Below are positions 8,309 to 18,188 of a stretch of DNA of 64,000 bases, piece by piece (positions within the stretch are counted from its first letter, which is position 1; every line of letters begins with the position of its first letter). The position numbers and the translations under genes are program-made. The notes under the pieces were generated by a model. The model had not been told where the DNA came from. It saw only the letters and a program-made list of their open reading frames with translations, and searched no databases. Origin of the DNA: Dokdonia sp. PRO95 (lineage in GTDB: Bacteria > Bacteroidota > Bacteroidia > Flavobacteriales > Flavobacteriaceae). The DNA lies in NCBI RefSeq assembly GCF_000355805.1, contig NZ_CM001837.1, forward strand, positions 261,434-325,433, read 5' to 3'.

Positions 8309-11300
8309 ATGAAAAAGAATTACTTCCTTCTAAGTTTAATTTTATTTGTTTTTGCTTTCGCGAAAGCGCAAAATAATCCAGTTATAACTTATGATGATAC
8401 GATTGGCCCTACATTAGGTGATAAAATTGTAACGGTTAATTTTGAACAGCCAGCCGCCATAACTATAGATGAGTTAGTTCCTAATGAAGGGAATGTTACT
8501 ATTTTAGGAGGAAACGATGGGTACTTCACTGTCAGAATTACTGGAGGAAATCCAAATACCTCTGCGGTTGTACCATATAATATTATATTAAAGAAAAATA
8601 ATGCTGAATATAATGGTGCTACAGTAGATGGAACATCTGGTTCTGGATTTTATGATGTGAATTTTTCTAATTTAATTGCAGGAACAGGTACAGATTCTTA
8701 TTCTGTAGAAGTATCTAACCCTAACGGAAGCTGTACAGAAATACTAACAAACATTGAAATAACTGAACCTCCCGTATTTGAATTTAATGATGCTTTTGAA
8801 GTCGTTAATCAACCTGATTGTAATGGAGATAAAGGTACTATTAAAGTAAGAGCACAAGGTGGAATAGCCGACTATAGCTACCAACTCCTAAAAGAAACCA
8901 CACCAGGTTCAAACGTATATGTTAATGAAGGATTAACCACAACCTCAAACGCTACAACAGACTATACTACACAAGAGCTTAATCCAGGCAATTACAAAGT
9001 ACAAGTGAAGGACGATAATGGCTCTGGAAATGCCACTATACTATCTTCTGTTTTTACTATTAATAATGTTGCTCCTGTTACATTTACTCTAAACACAAAG
9101 ACAGACGTCTCTTGTAAAGGAGGAAATAATGGGGCTATAAGTATCAATGTATCTGGTGGTGACGGGACTTATACTTTTAATTGGACTAAAGCAGGTAGCA
9201 CATTTACCTCTACCCAACAAAACCTCACAGATTTAACAGCAGGAACGTATACTCTCTACGTTGAGGATTCAAACAACTGCCCAGATAATGTTTCTGACTT
9301 TGATCGCATAATCGTGATTGGTGAGCCTACGGATGACCTAGCAATTACCTTAGAAACGTCAGGTATACAAAATCCTACCGGAGTGGGACTTTCTGATGGT
9401 TTTATAAAAGTTGATGTTTCTGGTGGAACAGAAAATCAATCCGGAAACCCTTATACCTATAGCTGGACACTTAATAGCGTCGAAGTGGGCGAAGACGAGG
9501 ATCTTACCAATGTAGAGGATGGAGAATATACACTTACCGTAACAGATGCGGCAGGATGTACTGCAACTTTTACTGATATACTTACTGACCCTCAACCTGT
9601 TGAAGCAATGCTAGATATTACAACTTCCATAGATTGTAATGGTGATTCAGGAACATTAGAGGCATCTGGATCTGGTGGTAGTGGATCTTATACTTATGAA
9701 TGGTTTATTTTTAATGGTTCATCTTTTGTTGATACAGGTGTTACAACCGCAATTTATACTAATGCTGTACCTGGAGAATATAAAATCCAAGTAACAGATG
9801 CATTCAATATCAGTGATAGTATATCTATAACTCTCTCTGAGCCCACCTTAATTACCCTATCAAGTCCTACTGTAAAAAACGTTTCATGTTTTGATGGTGC
9901 AAATGGCTCTATTGAAATTTCAGCAAGTGGAGGAACTGGAAACTTATCTTACGAATGGAGATTACAGGGTGCAACACCTATCATAGCAACTACAAGCGAT
10001 ATTTTCAACTTAGGTGCTGGCAACTATATACTAACTGTGCGTGATGAAAACATGTGTAGCATCACTATGGACACTCCTATTGCTATTACTCAACCAGCAA
10101 GTGCATTATCTATAACTAATTTTACAGAAACTGACATTCTAATCAATGGAGAAGATACCGGTAGTATTGATATTAATGTTTCTGGAGGAACTCCCGGTTA
10201 TACATTTAACTGGACAAAAAATGGAGACGCTGCCTTTAATAGTGCAACAGAAGACCTATCTGGACTGACCGCTGGTGTATATACAGTTATAGTTACAGAT
10301 GGACAATACTATGCAGGATCTGGTAATGAAGGTTGTACTACCACTCAAACTTTTACACTAACGGAGCCTAGCTTTTTAGATATTGAAATTGTAGTGAATA
10401 CAGATATCGATTGTAATGGTAATTTTTCTGGTAGTCTTGATGCCATTGCAACCGGAGGAACACAGTCATATAATTATCAATGGAAAGAATTGATAAATGG
10501 AACTTTTGTAAATGTTACAAACTCAACTGCTACCTCATCACAATTACAAAATGTAGGTGCTGGGGAATATGAAGTAACGGTAACAGATAGTAACGGGGCT
10601 AGCAATACAGATAGTTATATTTTTATAGAACCTACTCTTATTACAATTTCAAACATAGTTATTCAAGACGTTGCATGTTTTGGTGAAGACACTGGAAGTA
10701 TAACACTAAATGTTTCTGAAGGTACAGGCCCTTATACCTATGAATGGAGAGATGATCTTAATGACATAGTTGGAAATACAAAAAATCTTCTAGGTGTTAC
10801 AACCGGAACCTACACACTTACCGTCACCGATTTCAATGGTTGTACAATATCATCTAGTGCGATATCTATAGAACAACCCAATGCTCCTTTATTAATAACT
10901 GAGGAAAGCAAAGTAGACCTCACTGGTTTTGAAACTAATAACGGTTCAATAGACATATCTGTAAGTGGTGGTACTACTGACTATTCGTTTTTATGGAGTA
11001 AAGAGGGAGATGTAACGTTTACTGCAATAACGGAGGATTTAAATGCTCTGAGCGCCGGAACTTACAATGTACTTGTTACCGACAGTAATAATTGTACAAT
11101 GACTGACAGCTTTACGCTCACAGAACCTGACTTATTAATTATAGAATCAATAGACCAAGCAAATCTAAACTTATGTTTTGGTGATAGTACCACAGACATA
11201 ACTTCTGTAGTTTCAGGAGGAGTACCTCCTTACAATTATTCTTGGTACTTAAATAGTGAGCCAGGAAATGTGCTCTCTACCTTAGATAATCTCATAGACA

Positions 11301-14300
11301 GCCCTGCTGGAATCTATACACTTAATGTAATGGATGATAACGGCAATGAAGCTAGCAGCAATAATATCATTGTTACTGCCCCATCTAAAATAGTAGTCTC
11401 AGAAATCCACACGGACATTCTCTGTAAAGGAGAATTGACTGGAGAAATAGATATTACTGTTATTGGAGGGACACCTAAAACTACCGGTGCGCCCTATTTT
11501 TATGCGTGGAGCAATGGGGCTACATCAGAAGACATATCTGGAATACCAGCTGGTGAGTATTCTGTCACGGTTACAGATGCAAACACCTGTCAATCTGAAG
11601 AGATTTTCATTACCATAAGCGAACCTGTAAATTCACTTTCAATTAGTGATTCTACAATAACTGATGCCACAGGAAGTGGATTAAGTAATGGTAGTGTATC
11701 TGTTGTTGTGTCTGGAGGAATTCCAGCTTATGAATACACGTGGACAAATAGTGCAGGCTCTGTCATTTCAAATAGCAATGAAATTACAAATCAAACTGCT
11801 GGTATTTACTCACTAACGGTTGTTGATGCAAATGGCTGTACAATTGCACCTACAGACTTTGAAATTAAAGAACCAAATTTGTTAACAGTAGCAATAAACA
11901 ATATTGATATTACTTGTAATGGAGGTACAGGAAGTCTTGAAGCTGATGCAAATGGAGGAATAGCTCCTTACACGTACTCTTGGAAAGATGAATCTGGTAT
12001 AGAAATTAGCACAGCTATAAATTCTGGGACCATAGTTTCCGGTGCATATGATCTAACAGTATATGACGCAAATGATAATTCGGAATCGATTATAGGATAT
12101 TTCTTTTCACAACCTGATGCCATCTCATTAAGCTCACAACTTACTCATGTGAGCTGTCACAATGCGTCAAATGGTGCTATCGAACTTGTAATTACCGGGG
12201 GATCCAATAATTATGATATTTCATGGGATTATGATGTAAACAACTCATCTCAGAATGCTTTAGGGCTAGCGGGAGGAACTTATGTAGTTACAATTGTAGA
12301 TCAATTGGATGCCTCATGTAGGTTAACAGAAACTTTTATTATAGATGAGCCAGAAGCCTTCGGAATAAATAATAATATTGTCCAAATGCCTAGTGTGTCT
12401 GATAATGATGGAAGTATCAGTTTAAGTGTTTTTGGAGGTATCGCACCTTTCACTTATGAATGGGTTAATCAAGATGGAACACTTATAAGTACTATGACTG
12501 AAGGAGCTAATCATCAAATAAATAACCTAGCCTCTGGAATCTATACAGTTACAGTAACAGATAGTAGTGGAGCTTCTTGTATTGTGAATGAAACCTATAT
12601 CGTAGGTCTACCTGCTACACTTATCACTGAAATTAATCAATCTGGAACGATTACTTGCGCTACAGATACAGTTGCCTTAAATGTGAATACAACAGGTACA
12701 TATACGTACCAATGGTTTGATGCTGTTACTGATACTGCAATAGCTAATGAAACTGGAGTTTCAATTACTGTAGGAGGTGGTTCTTACTATGTGAGAGTTA
12801 TTGATAATGTTAGAGACTTAACAGAAATTAGTACTGCGACTATTGTTATTGAGCCAGCGGCTGTGCAGGCTAGTGTTGTAACCACGAATGCATTGTGTTT
12901 TGAAGATGCAAATGGTTCGATAGTCATAAATGCCAATGGCGGAAGCGATAGCTACCAGTATATTTATAGATTAGTTGGTCAAAGTTATCCTACTACTTGG
13001 ATAGATTTTGAAAATGGTGCTTCTACTACAATCACGGGCTTAATACAAGGTAACTATGAGATTAGAGTAAGAGATAATCTGGGATGCACCTATAATAACA
13101 ACGGAACCATAGTAAACATACCAGTCACTATATCAGAACCCCAGGTCCTTGCAATTGACAGTGAAACGATTGTAAATACAACTGGAAATGGGTTGAATAA
13201 TGGAAGCGTTTCTGTAACAATAAGTGGAGGTACATCACCATATACTTTTTTATGGACAGATAGCTCTGGTGCCATTATAAATTCGGATGTTGCAACAATT
13301 AATAATCTAATTGCAGATACTTATATTTTAAACATTACTGATGCAAATGGATGTACTATTAGCCCTACAGAGTTTGAGGTGACAGAGCCCCTTGCTCTAG
13401 ACGTTGACATTGTCAAGACTGACATCACATGCAATGGCGGCACAGGAAACTTAGAAGCAACAGCTAGTGGAGGTACTCCTGAGTACATATATTTATGGAC
13501 AGATTCTAATAGTAATGTGATAAGCAATTCTTCAAATACTGGTAGTATTACAGCTGGTATTTACAACTTACTTATAAAAGACGCATTTGATAATGAACTC
13601 TCACGAGTTATTGAATTTACAGAACCAGATGTTTTAGCTTTAAGCAATATAATTACAGATGTAAGTTGTTACAATGATTCTAATGGAGCTATAGAACTAT
13701 CAATAACTGGAGGTTCTGGAACCTATGATATATCTTGGGATTATAGTCAGACTAATACCACTACAATAGCTTCTGGTTTATCTGGCGGAACGTATACTGT
13801 AACGATAAAAGATGGTATTGATGCTACTTGTATGCTTACAGAAACCTTTACCATAGAAGAACCTGAACCTTATGGTTTAAATAATATTATGGTAACTACA
13901 CCATCATCTACCAATAATGATGGTACGGTGAGCTTGAATGTTTTTGGCGGTACCGCCCCATTTACATTTGACTGGGTAGATGAAAGCGGTAACGCCGTTA
14001 CGAGTACTACTGCAAATAGTACAAATTCAATTTCCGGACTAGCAGAGGGAGATTACACATTAACAGTAACAGATAGTAGCCCTTTCAATTGCCAGCTTAT
14101 AAATACGTTTACCTTAGGTCTTCCTGGAGAGCTGTTAGTGGCCGTAGATCAAACTCAAGAAGTAACTTGTAATGGAGGTAATGACGGACAAATTACTGTT
14201 ACTACAAATACGGGTGTAAATACGTATACGTGGTATGATGCATCTGTTACTCCTGCTGTATTAATTACAGGTCTAGACACACCTATTGTTCAAGTCGCTG

Positions 14301-17300
14301 CGGGTACATATTATGTAGAGGTGTATGATGCAGTACAATCTATCACAGAACTTAGTGCTCCTATTATTATTTCTGAACCTGACGCTGTTCAGGCAAGTGT
14401 TACCACAACTGATGTAGTTTGCTTTGAAGAGTCAAATGGAGCTTTTATAATAAATGCTATAGGAGGATCTGGAAGTTATGAGTATGTATATAGAGCCGTG
14501 GGCGAAAATTATCCAACAGCATGGACACAGTTTGATAATAACACGGCTACTACCATCAATAATCTCTCTCAGGGTAATTATCAAGTAAGAGTAAGAGATA
14601 ATGCTTTATGTACTTTTAATAACAACAATGGAACAATTACGGATATTGACGTCGTTATCACACAACCTAATGAACTACTTATCTCTGATACTACGATAAC
14701 AAATACAACAGGTAACGGCCTAGAAAACGGAAATATAACTGTTGTCATTAGCGGAGGCACCTCCCCTTACACTTACTCATGGACAGATAGTTTTGGAACT
14801 GTTATCGATTCTGACATATCTACTATTGATGGTATCGCTGCAGGCAACTACACTTTAAATGTTACTGATGCAAGTGGGTGTACTATTGAACCAACAAACT
14901 TTATAGTCACCGAACCTAATATATTGAGCGTAGAGATTATCGAGAGTGATATTACTTGTAATGGTGGTGAAGGGAGCCTAGAAGCTATTGTTAGTGGAGG
15001 AACTCCTGAGTACACATACTCATGGAAAGATGCTAATAATAATGAAATAAGTAGTACTTCAAACTCCGGTAATATCATGGCTGGCGTGTACAATCTACTT
15101 ATTACAGATTCATTTAATAATGAACTATCAGAAGTTATTGACTTTGTACAACCTGAGCCTTTAGCTTTAAGCAAAACAATCACAGATGTAAGTTGTTATA
15201 ATGAAGGTAATGGGTCAATCGAGCTATCAATTACCGGAGGTTCTGGCGCCTATGATGTAACTTGGGATTATAACTCAACAAATACCACAACAATAGCTTC
15301 GGGCTTATCTGGTGGAACATATACCGTTACTATAAAGGACCAGATTGATATATCTTGTGAGCTTGTAGAAAGCTTTGTCATTAACGAACCTTTGCCTTAT
15401 GGAATAAATAATACCGTTGTTCAAATGCCGAGCCCTGAAGGTAATGATGGAAGTATTAGTTTAGGCATTTTTGGCGGAGTTGCTCCATTTACCTATAATT
15501 GGATTGATCAAAGTGGTATAAATGTAGCTACCGTAACTGAAGGAGCTAATCATGAACTTAATAACTTATCTGCTGGGATATATACAGTAACAGCAACTGA
15601 TAGTAGTGGAGCATCTTGCGAGGTTTCAGAAACCTTTATTGTTGGTTTACCGGCTACTCTTATTTCAGATATCGGTCAAACAGGCGTAATCACTTGTACA
15701 GATGATACTGTTATACTAAACGTAGTTACTACAAACACCTATAATTATCAATGGTTTAATGCAATCACTAATTCTGTAATTACTGGAGAGACCTCAAGCT
15801 CTATTAATGTAGGTGCCGGATCTTATTATATAATGGCGACAGATACGGGGAGAGATTTAGTCGAGATAAGCGCACCTATAACTATTGTTGAACCAGATGC
15901 TATTCAAGTAAGTGCTTCCACTACAGATGCTCTTTGTTTCAATGATGCTAATGGGACTATAATTATAAATGCAACGGGTGGTAGTGGTAGCTATCAATAT
16001 ATCTATAGACGCGTTGGGCAGGTTTATCCTACTACTTGGACAGATTTTGACGATAATGCTTCAACTATAATTACAGATATATCGCAAGGTGATTATGAAA
16101 TAAGAGTTAGAGATAATCTTGGATGTACTTATAATACTAATGGTTCCATTATAAATACACCAGTTACAGTCTCTCAACCTAATGAACTGGTCATTTCTAG
16201 TAGTACTATTATAAATACAACTGGTAATGGATTGAGTAACGGTAGTGTTTCGGTTATAATCTCTGGGGGCACCTTAGACTACACCTACCAGTGGTCTAAT
16301 GCTACTGGTCAAATAGTATCTACTATAGACACCATCGACGACGTAACTGCAGGTATATACACGCTAACTGTTACTGATGCAAATGGATGTACTATTATAC
16401 CAACTGATTTTGAGGTTTTAGAACCGCAACCTCTCATACTTGATACTAATATCACTGCTATAATTCTTTGCAACGGTGATGCATCAGGATCTATTTCTGT
16501 TATGGCGACAGGAGGAGTTCCTTTTTCAAACTCGGCAAATGATTATAATTTCGAATGGTTTGATAATACAACTACCGCTCTTGTGGGAACAAACCCTTCT
16601 GTAGATGACCTTATCGCAGGTTCATATTACGTTGTGGTTACAGATGCAAATAATAATGTAGCCGTAAGTGATGTTATTGAAATATCTGAGCCAGATGCTT
16701 TATCACTTACACTTGAGGCTGACTTTGTTTTATGTGGAGATCAAAATGATTGGGAGATAATATCGACAGTTACAGGAGGAATTCCGGGTTATAACTATAT
16801 CTGGAGTAATGGAGATGTATCACCAAATCTTACAAATGTTTTACCAGGAGAATATACGCTTAGTATTTCCGATCAATATGGTTGTGTTACAAGTAATACA
16901 ATCACACTTGTTCCACCTCCTGCCTTAACAGCAAATGCTACTACTGTAAATACAACATGTTTTGATGGAGAGGACGGTAGCATACAGCTAGCTCCCGCGG
17001 GTGGCTCACCTCCATATTTATACATATGGGATAACGGTGGTTCATCTAATATTGTAAATAATCTAGAAGCTGGAACCTATCAAGTTTCAATTATTGATAG
17101 TAAAGGCTGTGAAATTATTGAAACGTATGAAATAACAGAACCCGCTGAAACTATTTTGAACTTAGGTCCAGATACCACATTATGTTTAGACCAAACTTTA
17201 GAGCTAGATGCAACTATTGCAAATGGATTATCTTACAGTTGGACTTCAGATAACGGTTTTACAAGTAGCGACCCACAAGTCGTCTTGTCTGAAGAAGGAA

Positions 17301-17914
17301 CTTATACCGTAATTGCAACAAACACAAGTGGATGTATTGTAACAGATGAAATATCTATTTTAACTGTAGAAGAACCTATTAATGCAGAGTTCTTAGTTTC
17401 TACTCAAGCATTTATTGATCAACCATTCGTTATTGTTCAAGTGAGCGATCCTTTTCCTGATACCGTAGAATGGATACTTCCTGAAGAGGCAAATATTCTT
17501 GAAATGGGTACAGACTATGTTGAACTTAGTTTTAGTGCCACAGGTGAATATGACCTTACTTTAAAAGTTACAAATGGAAATTGTACAGAATATCAAACTA
17601 AGCGCATTATTATTATCGAAGGTCAGGAATTTGATGTAGAGTTAGAGTCGAATGATGATCCTACTGTCAAGTCATTTTTGATATATCCTAACCCGACCTC
17701 AGGTGAGTTTACGCTTGACGTAGAATTAAAAGAAATAATGCCTCTAAGTGTTAAGGTATTTGGTCTTTCCAATAATATCCCTGTTGATCAAAGATATCTA
17801 GATAATCAAGATACATATCAAGAAACTTATAACTTATCAGTAGCCTCAGGAGTATATTTTATATTACTAGAAACTCCAAATAATACAGTTCTCAAAAAAT
17901 TAATTATCCAGTAA
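8309..17914 (+). CDS. giant SprB-like adhesin with T9SS type A sorting signal
   Basis: About 3201 residues. I take the ATG at 8309 (MKKNYFLLSLILFVFAFAKAQ), which gives a proper signal peptide and sits 4 bases after the previous stop; an in-frame ATG at 8273 would overlap that gene. By eye there are about 33 SprB repeats of about 84 residues (CNGG/SCF..NG, then S/A-GG-Y-Y-W, then GxYxLxVTDxNxC, then FxIxEP). Repeats 12-29 form three higher-order units of six. Near residues 3024-3105 is a PKD-like domain, and the end (about 3120-3201, IYPNPTSGEF ... LKKLIIQ) is a T9SS type A signal. In Flavobacterium johnsoniae, SprB is the mobile gliding adhesin carried by T9SS. A surface adhesion or gliding role here is inferred. 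No sprF-like gene follows in the window. Confidence 0.88.
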   Translation: MKKNYFLLSLILFVFAFAKAQNNPVITYDDTIGPTLGDKIVTVNFEQPAAITIDELVPNEGNVTILGGNDGYFTVRITGGNPNTSAVVPYNIILKKNNAEYNGATVDGTSGSGFYDVNFSNLIAGTGTDSYSVEVSNPNGSCTEILTNIEITEPPVFEFNDAFEVVNQPDCNGDKGTIKVRAQGGIADYSYQLLKETTPGSNVYVNEGLTTTSNATTDYTTQELNPGNYKVQVKDDNGSGNATILSSVFTINNVAPVTFTLNTKTDVSCKGGNNGAISINVSGGDGTYTFNWTKAGSTFTSTQQNLTDLTAGTYTLYVEDSNNCPDNVSDFDRIIVIGEPTDDLAITLETSGIQNPTGVGLSDGFIKVDVSGGTENQSGNPYTYSWTLNSVEVGEDEDLTNVEDGEYTLTVTDAAGCTATFTDILTDPQPVEAMLDITTSIDCNGDSGTLEASGSGGSGSYTYEWFIFNGSSFVDTGVTTAIYTNAVPGEYKIQVTDAFNISDSISITLSEPTLITLSSPTVKNVSCFDGANGSIEISASGGTGNLSYEWRLQGATPIIATTSDIFNLGAGNYILTVRDENMCSITMDTPIAITQPASALSITNFTETDILINGEDTGSIDINVSGGTPGYTFNWTKNGDAAFNSATEDLSGLTAGVYTVIVTDGQYYAGSGNEGCTTTQTFTLTEPSFLDIEIVVNTDIDCNGNFSGSLDAIATGGTQSYNYQWKELINGTFVNVTNSTATSSQLQNVGAGEYEVTVTDSNGASNTDSYIFIEPTLITISNIVIQDVACFGEDTGSITLNVSEGTGPYTYEWRDDLNDIVGNTKNLLGVTTGTYTLTVTDFNGCTISSSAISIEQPNAPLLITEESKVDLTGFETNNGSIDISVSGGTTDYSFLWSKEGDVTFTAITEDLNALSAGTYNVLVTDSNNCTMTDSFTLTEPDLLIIESIDQANLNLCFGDSTTDITSVVSGGVPPYNYSWYLNSEPGNVLSTLDNLIDSPAGIYTLNVMDDNGNEASSNNIIVTAPSKIVVSEIHTDILCKGELTGEIDITVIGGTPKTTGAPYFYAWSNGATSEDISGIPAGEYSVTVTDANTCQSEEIFITISEPVNSLSISDSTITDATGSGLSNGSVSVVVSGGIPAYEYTWTNSAGSVISNSNEITNQTAGIYSLTVVDANGCTIAPTDFEIKEPNLLTVAINNIDITCNGGTGSLEADANGGIAPYTYSWKDESGIEISTAINSGTIVSGAYDLTVYDANDNSESIIGYFFSQPDAISLSSQLTHVSCHNASNGAIELVITGGSNNYDISWDYDVNNSSQNALGLAGGTYVVTIVDQLDASCRLTETFIIDEPEAFGINNNIVQMPSVSDNDGSISLSVFGGIAPFTYEWVNQDGTLISTMTEGANHQINNLASGIYTVTVTDSSGASCIVNETYIVGLPATLITEINQSGTITCATDTVALNVNTTGTYTYQWFDAVTDTAIANETGVSITVGGGSYYVRVIDNVRDLTEISTATIVIEPAAVQASVVTTNALCFEDANGSIVINANGGSDSYQYIYRLVGQSYPTTWIDFENGASTTITGLIQGNYEIRVRDNLGCTYNNNGTIVNIPVTISEPQVLAIDSETIVNTTGNGLNNGSVSVTISGGTSPYTFLWTDSSGAIINSDVATINNLIADTYILNITDANGCTISPTEFEVTEPLALDVDIVKTDITCNGGTGNLEATASGGTPEYIYLWTDSNSNVISNSSNTGSITAGIYNLLIKDAFDNELSRVIEFTEPDVLALSNIITDVSCYNDSNGAIELSITGGSGTYDISWDYSQTNTTTIASGLSGGTYTVTIKDGIDATCMLTETFTIEEPEPYGLNNIMVTTPSSTNNDGTVSLNVFGGTAPFTFDWVDESGNAVTSTTANSTNSISGLAEGDYTLTVTDSSPFNCQLINTFTLGLPGELLVAVDQTQEVTCNGGNDGQITVTTNTGVNTYTWYDASVTPAVLITGLDTPIVQVAAGTYYVEVYDAVQSITELSAPIIISEPDAVQASVTTTDVVCFEESNGAFIINAIGGSGSYEYVYRAVGENYPTAWTQFDNNTATTINNLSQGNYQVRVRDNALCTFNNNNGTITDIDVVITQPNELLISDTTITNTTGNGLENGNITVVISGGTSPYTYSWTDSFGTVIDSDISTIDGIAAGNYTLNVTDASGCTIEPTNFIVTEPNILSVEIIESDITCNGGEGSLEAIVSGGTPEYTYSWKDANNNEISSTSNSGNIMAGVYNLLITDSFNNELSEVIDFVQPEPLALSKTITDVSCYNEGNGSIELSITGGSGAYDVTWDYNSTNTTTIASGLSGGTYTVTIKDQIDISCELVESFVINEPLPYGINNTVVQMPSPEGNDGSISLGIFGGVAPFTYNWIDQSGINVATVTEGANHELNNLSAGIYTVTATDSSGASCEVSETFIVGLPATLISDIGQTGVITCTDDTVILNVVTTNTYNYQWFNAITNSVITGETSSSINVGAGSYYIMATDTGRDLVEISAPITIVEPDAIQVSASTTDALCFNDANGTIIINATGGSGSYQYIYRRVGQVYPTTWTDFDDNASTIITDISQGDYEIRVRDNLGCTYNTNGSIINTPVTVSQPNELVISSSTIINTTGNGLSNGSVSVIISGGTLDYTYQWSNATGQIVSTIDTIDDVTAGIYTLTVTDANGCTIIPTDFEVLEPQPLILDTNITAIILCNGDASGSISVMATGGVPFSNSANDYNFEWFDNTTTALVGTNPSVDDLIAGSYYVVVTDANNNVAVSDVIEISEPDALSLTLEADFVLCGDQNDWEIISTVTGGIPGYNYIWSNGDVSPNLTNVLPGEYTLSISDQYGCVTSNTITLVPPPALTANATTVNTTCFDGEDGSIQLAPAGGSPPYLYIWDNGGSSNIVNNLEAGTYQVSIIDSKGCEIIETYEITEPAETILNLGPDTTLCLDQTLELDATIANGLSYSWTSDNGFTSSDPQVVLSEEGTYTVIATNTSGCIVTDEISILTVEEPINAEFLVSTQAFIDQPFVIVQVSDPFPDTVEWILPEEANILEMGTDYVELSFSATGEYDLTLKVTNGNCTEYQTKRIIIIEGQEFDVELESNDDPTVKSFLIYPNPTSGEFTLDVELKEIMPLSVKVFGLSNNIPVDQRYLDNQDTYQETYNLSVASGVYFILLETPNNTVLKKLIIQ
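8353..8368. repeat. dispersed palindrome, copy 3 (inside signal peptide, read AFAKA)
   Basis: TGCTTTCGCGAAAGCG inside the signal peptide of the SprB-like adhesin. It encodes the FAFAKAQ stretch before the cleavage site. Confidence 0.85.
11663..16213 (+). repeat. three tandem ~1.5 kb higher-order units within the SprB-like adhesin
   Basis: The codon for N/D in the marker 'NTTGNGL' or 'DATGSGL' occurs at 11663, 13175, 14702 and 16214, giving periods of 1512, 1527 and 1512 bases (504, 509 and 504 codons). Each unit holds six SprB-type repeats in the same order: TGxGL type, TCNGG type, VSCxN type, 'P-S' type without Cys, TITC/VTCN type, and LCFxxxNG type with a YIYR motif. A fourth unit begins at 16214 and breaks off. 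Confidence 0.85.
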
Positions 17915-17926
17915 CCTAAGGTTTGG

Positions 17927-17970
17927 ACAGTTTTATAATGTTAAGTAGTATTGTAAAACTGTTTGAATCT
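17927..17970 (+). terminator. possible terminator after the SprB-like operon
   Basis: Inverted repeat ACAGTTTTATAAT (17927-17939) and ATTGTAAAACTGT (17950-17962), 13 bp with one mismatch and a 10-base loop. It begins 12 bases after the stop. The T tract is weak. A second, longer hairpin (GAAT-GACAAT / ATTGTC-ATTC followed by TTTTT) lies at 18037-18071 and may be the real terminator. Confidence 0.5.
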
Positions 17971-18167
17971 ATGACCTATAGAGCAAGATTAAAGTCAATC
18001 GTACATCTCTTCATAACTAATCCGTTTTTCTTAAGGAGAATGGACAATTATATATTGTCTAATTCTTTTTAATATACGACCTTCAAACGTCATTAAGAGT
18101 AACAATTAGACCTAACTATTTCAATTTAGTAAATTAGAAATTATAATAAGAGGAGAGTTTAAACTCA

Positions 18168-18183
18168 CGCTTTCGCGAAAGCG
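18168..18183. repeat. dispersed palindrome, copy 4 (intergenic)
   Basis: Perfect CGCTTTCGCGAAAGCG, 5 bases beyond the stop of the minus-strand haloperoxidase-like gene. Confidence 0.9.
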
Positions 18184-18188
18184 TAACA

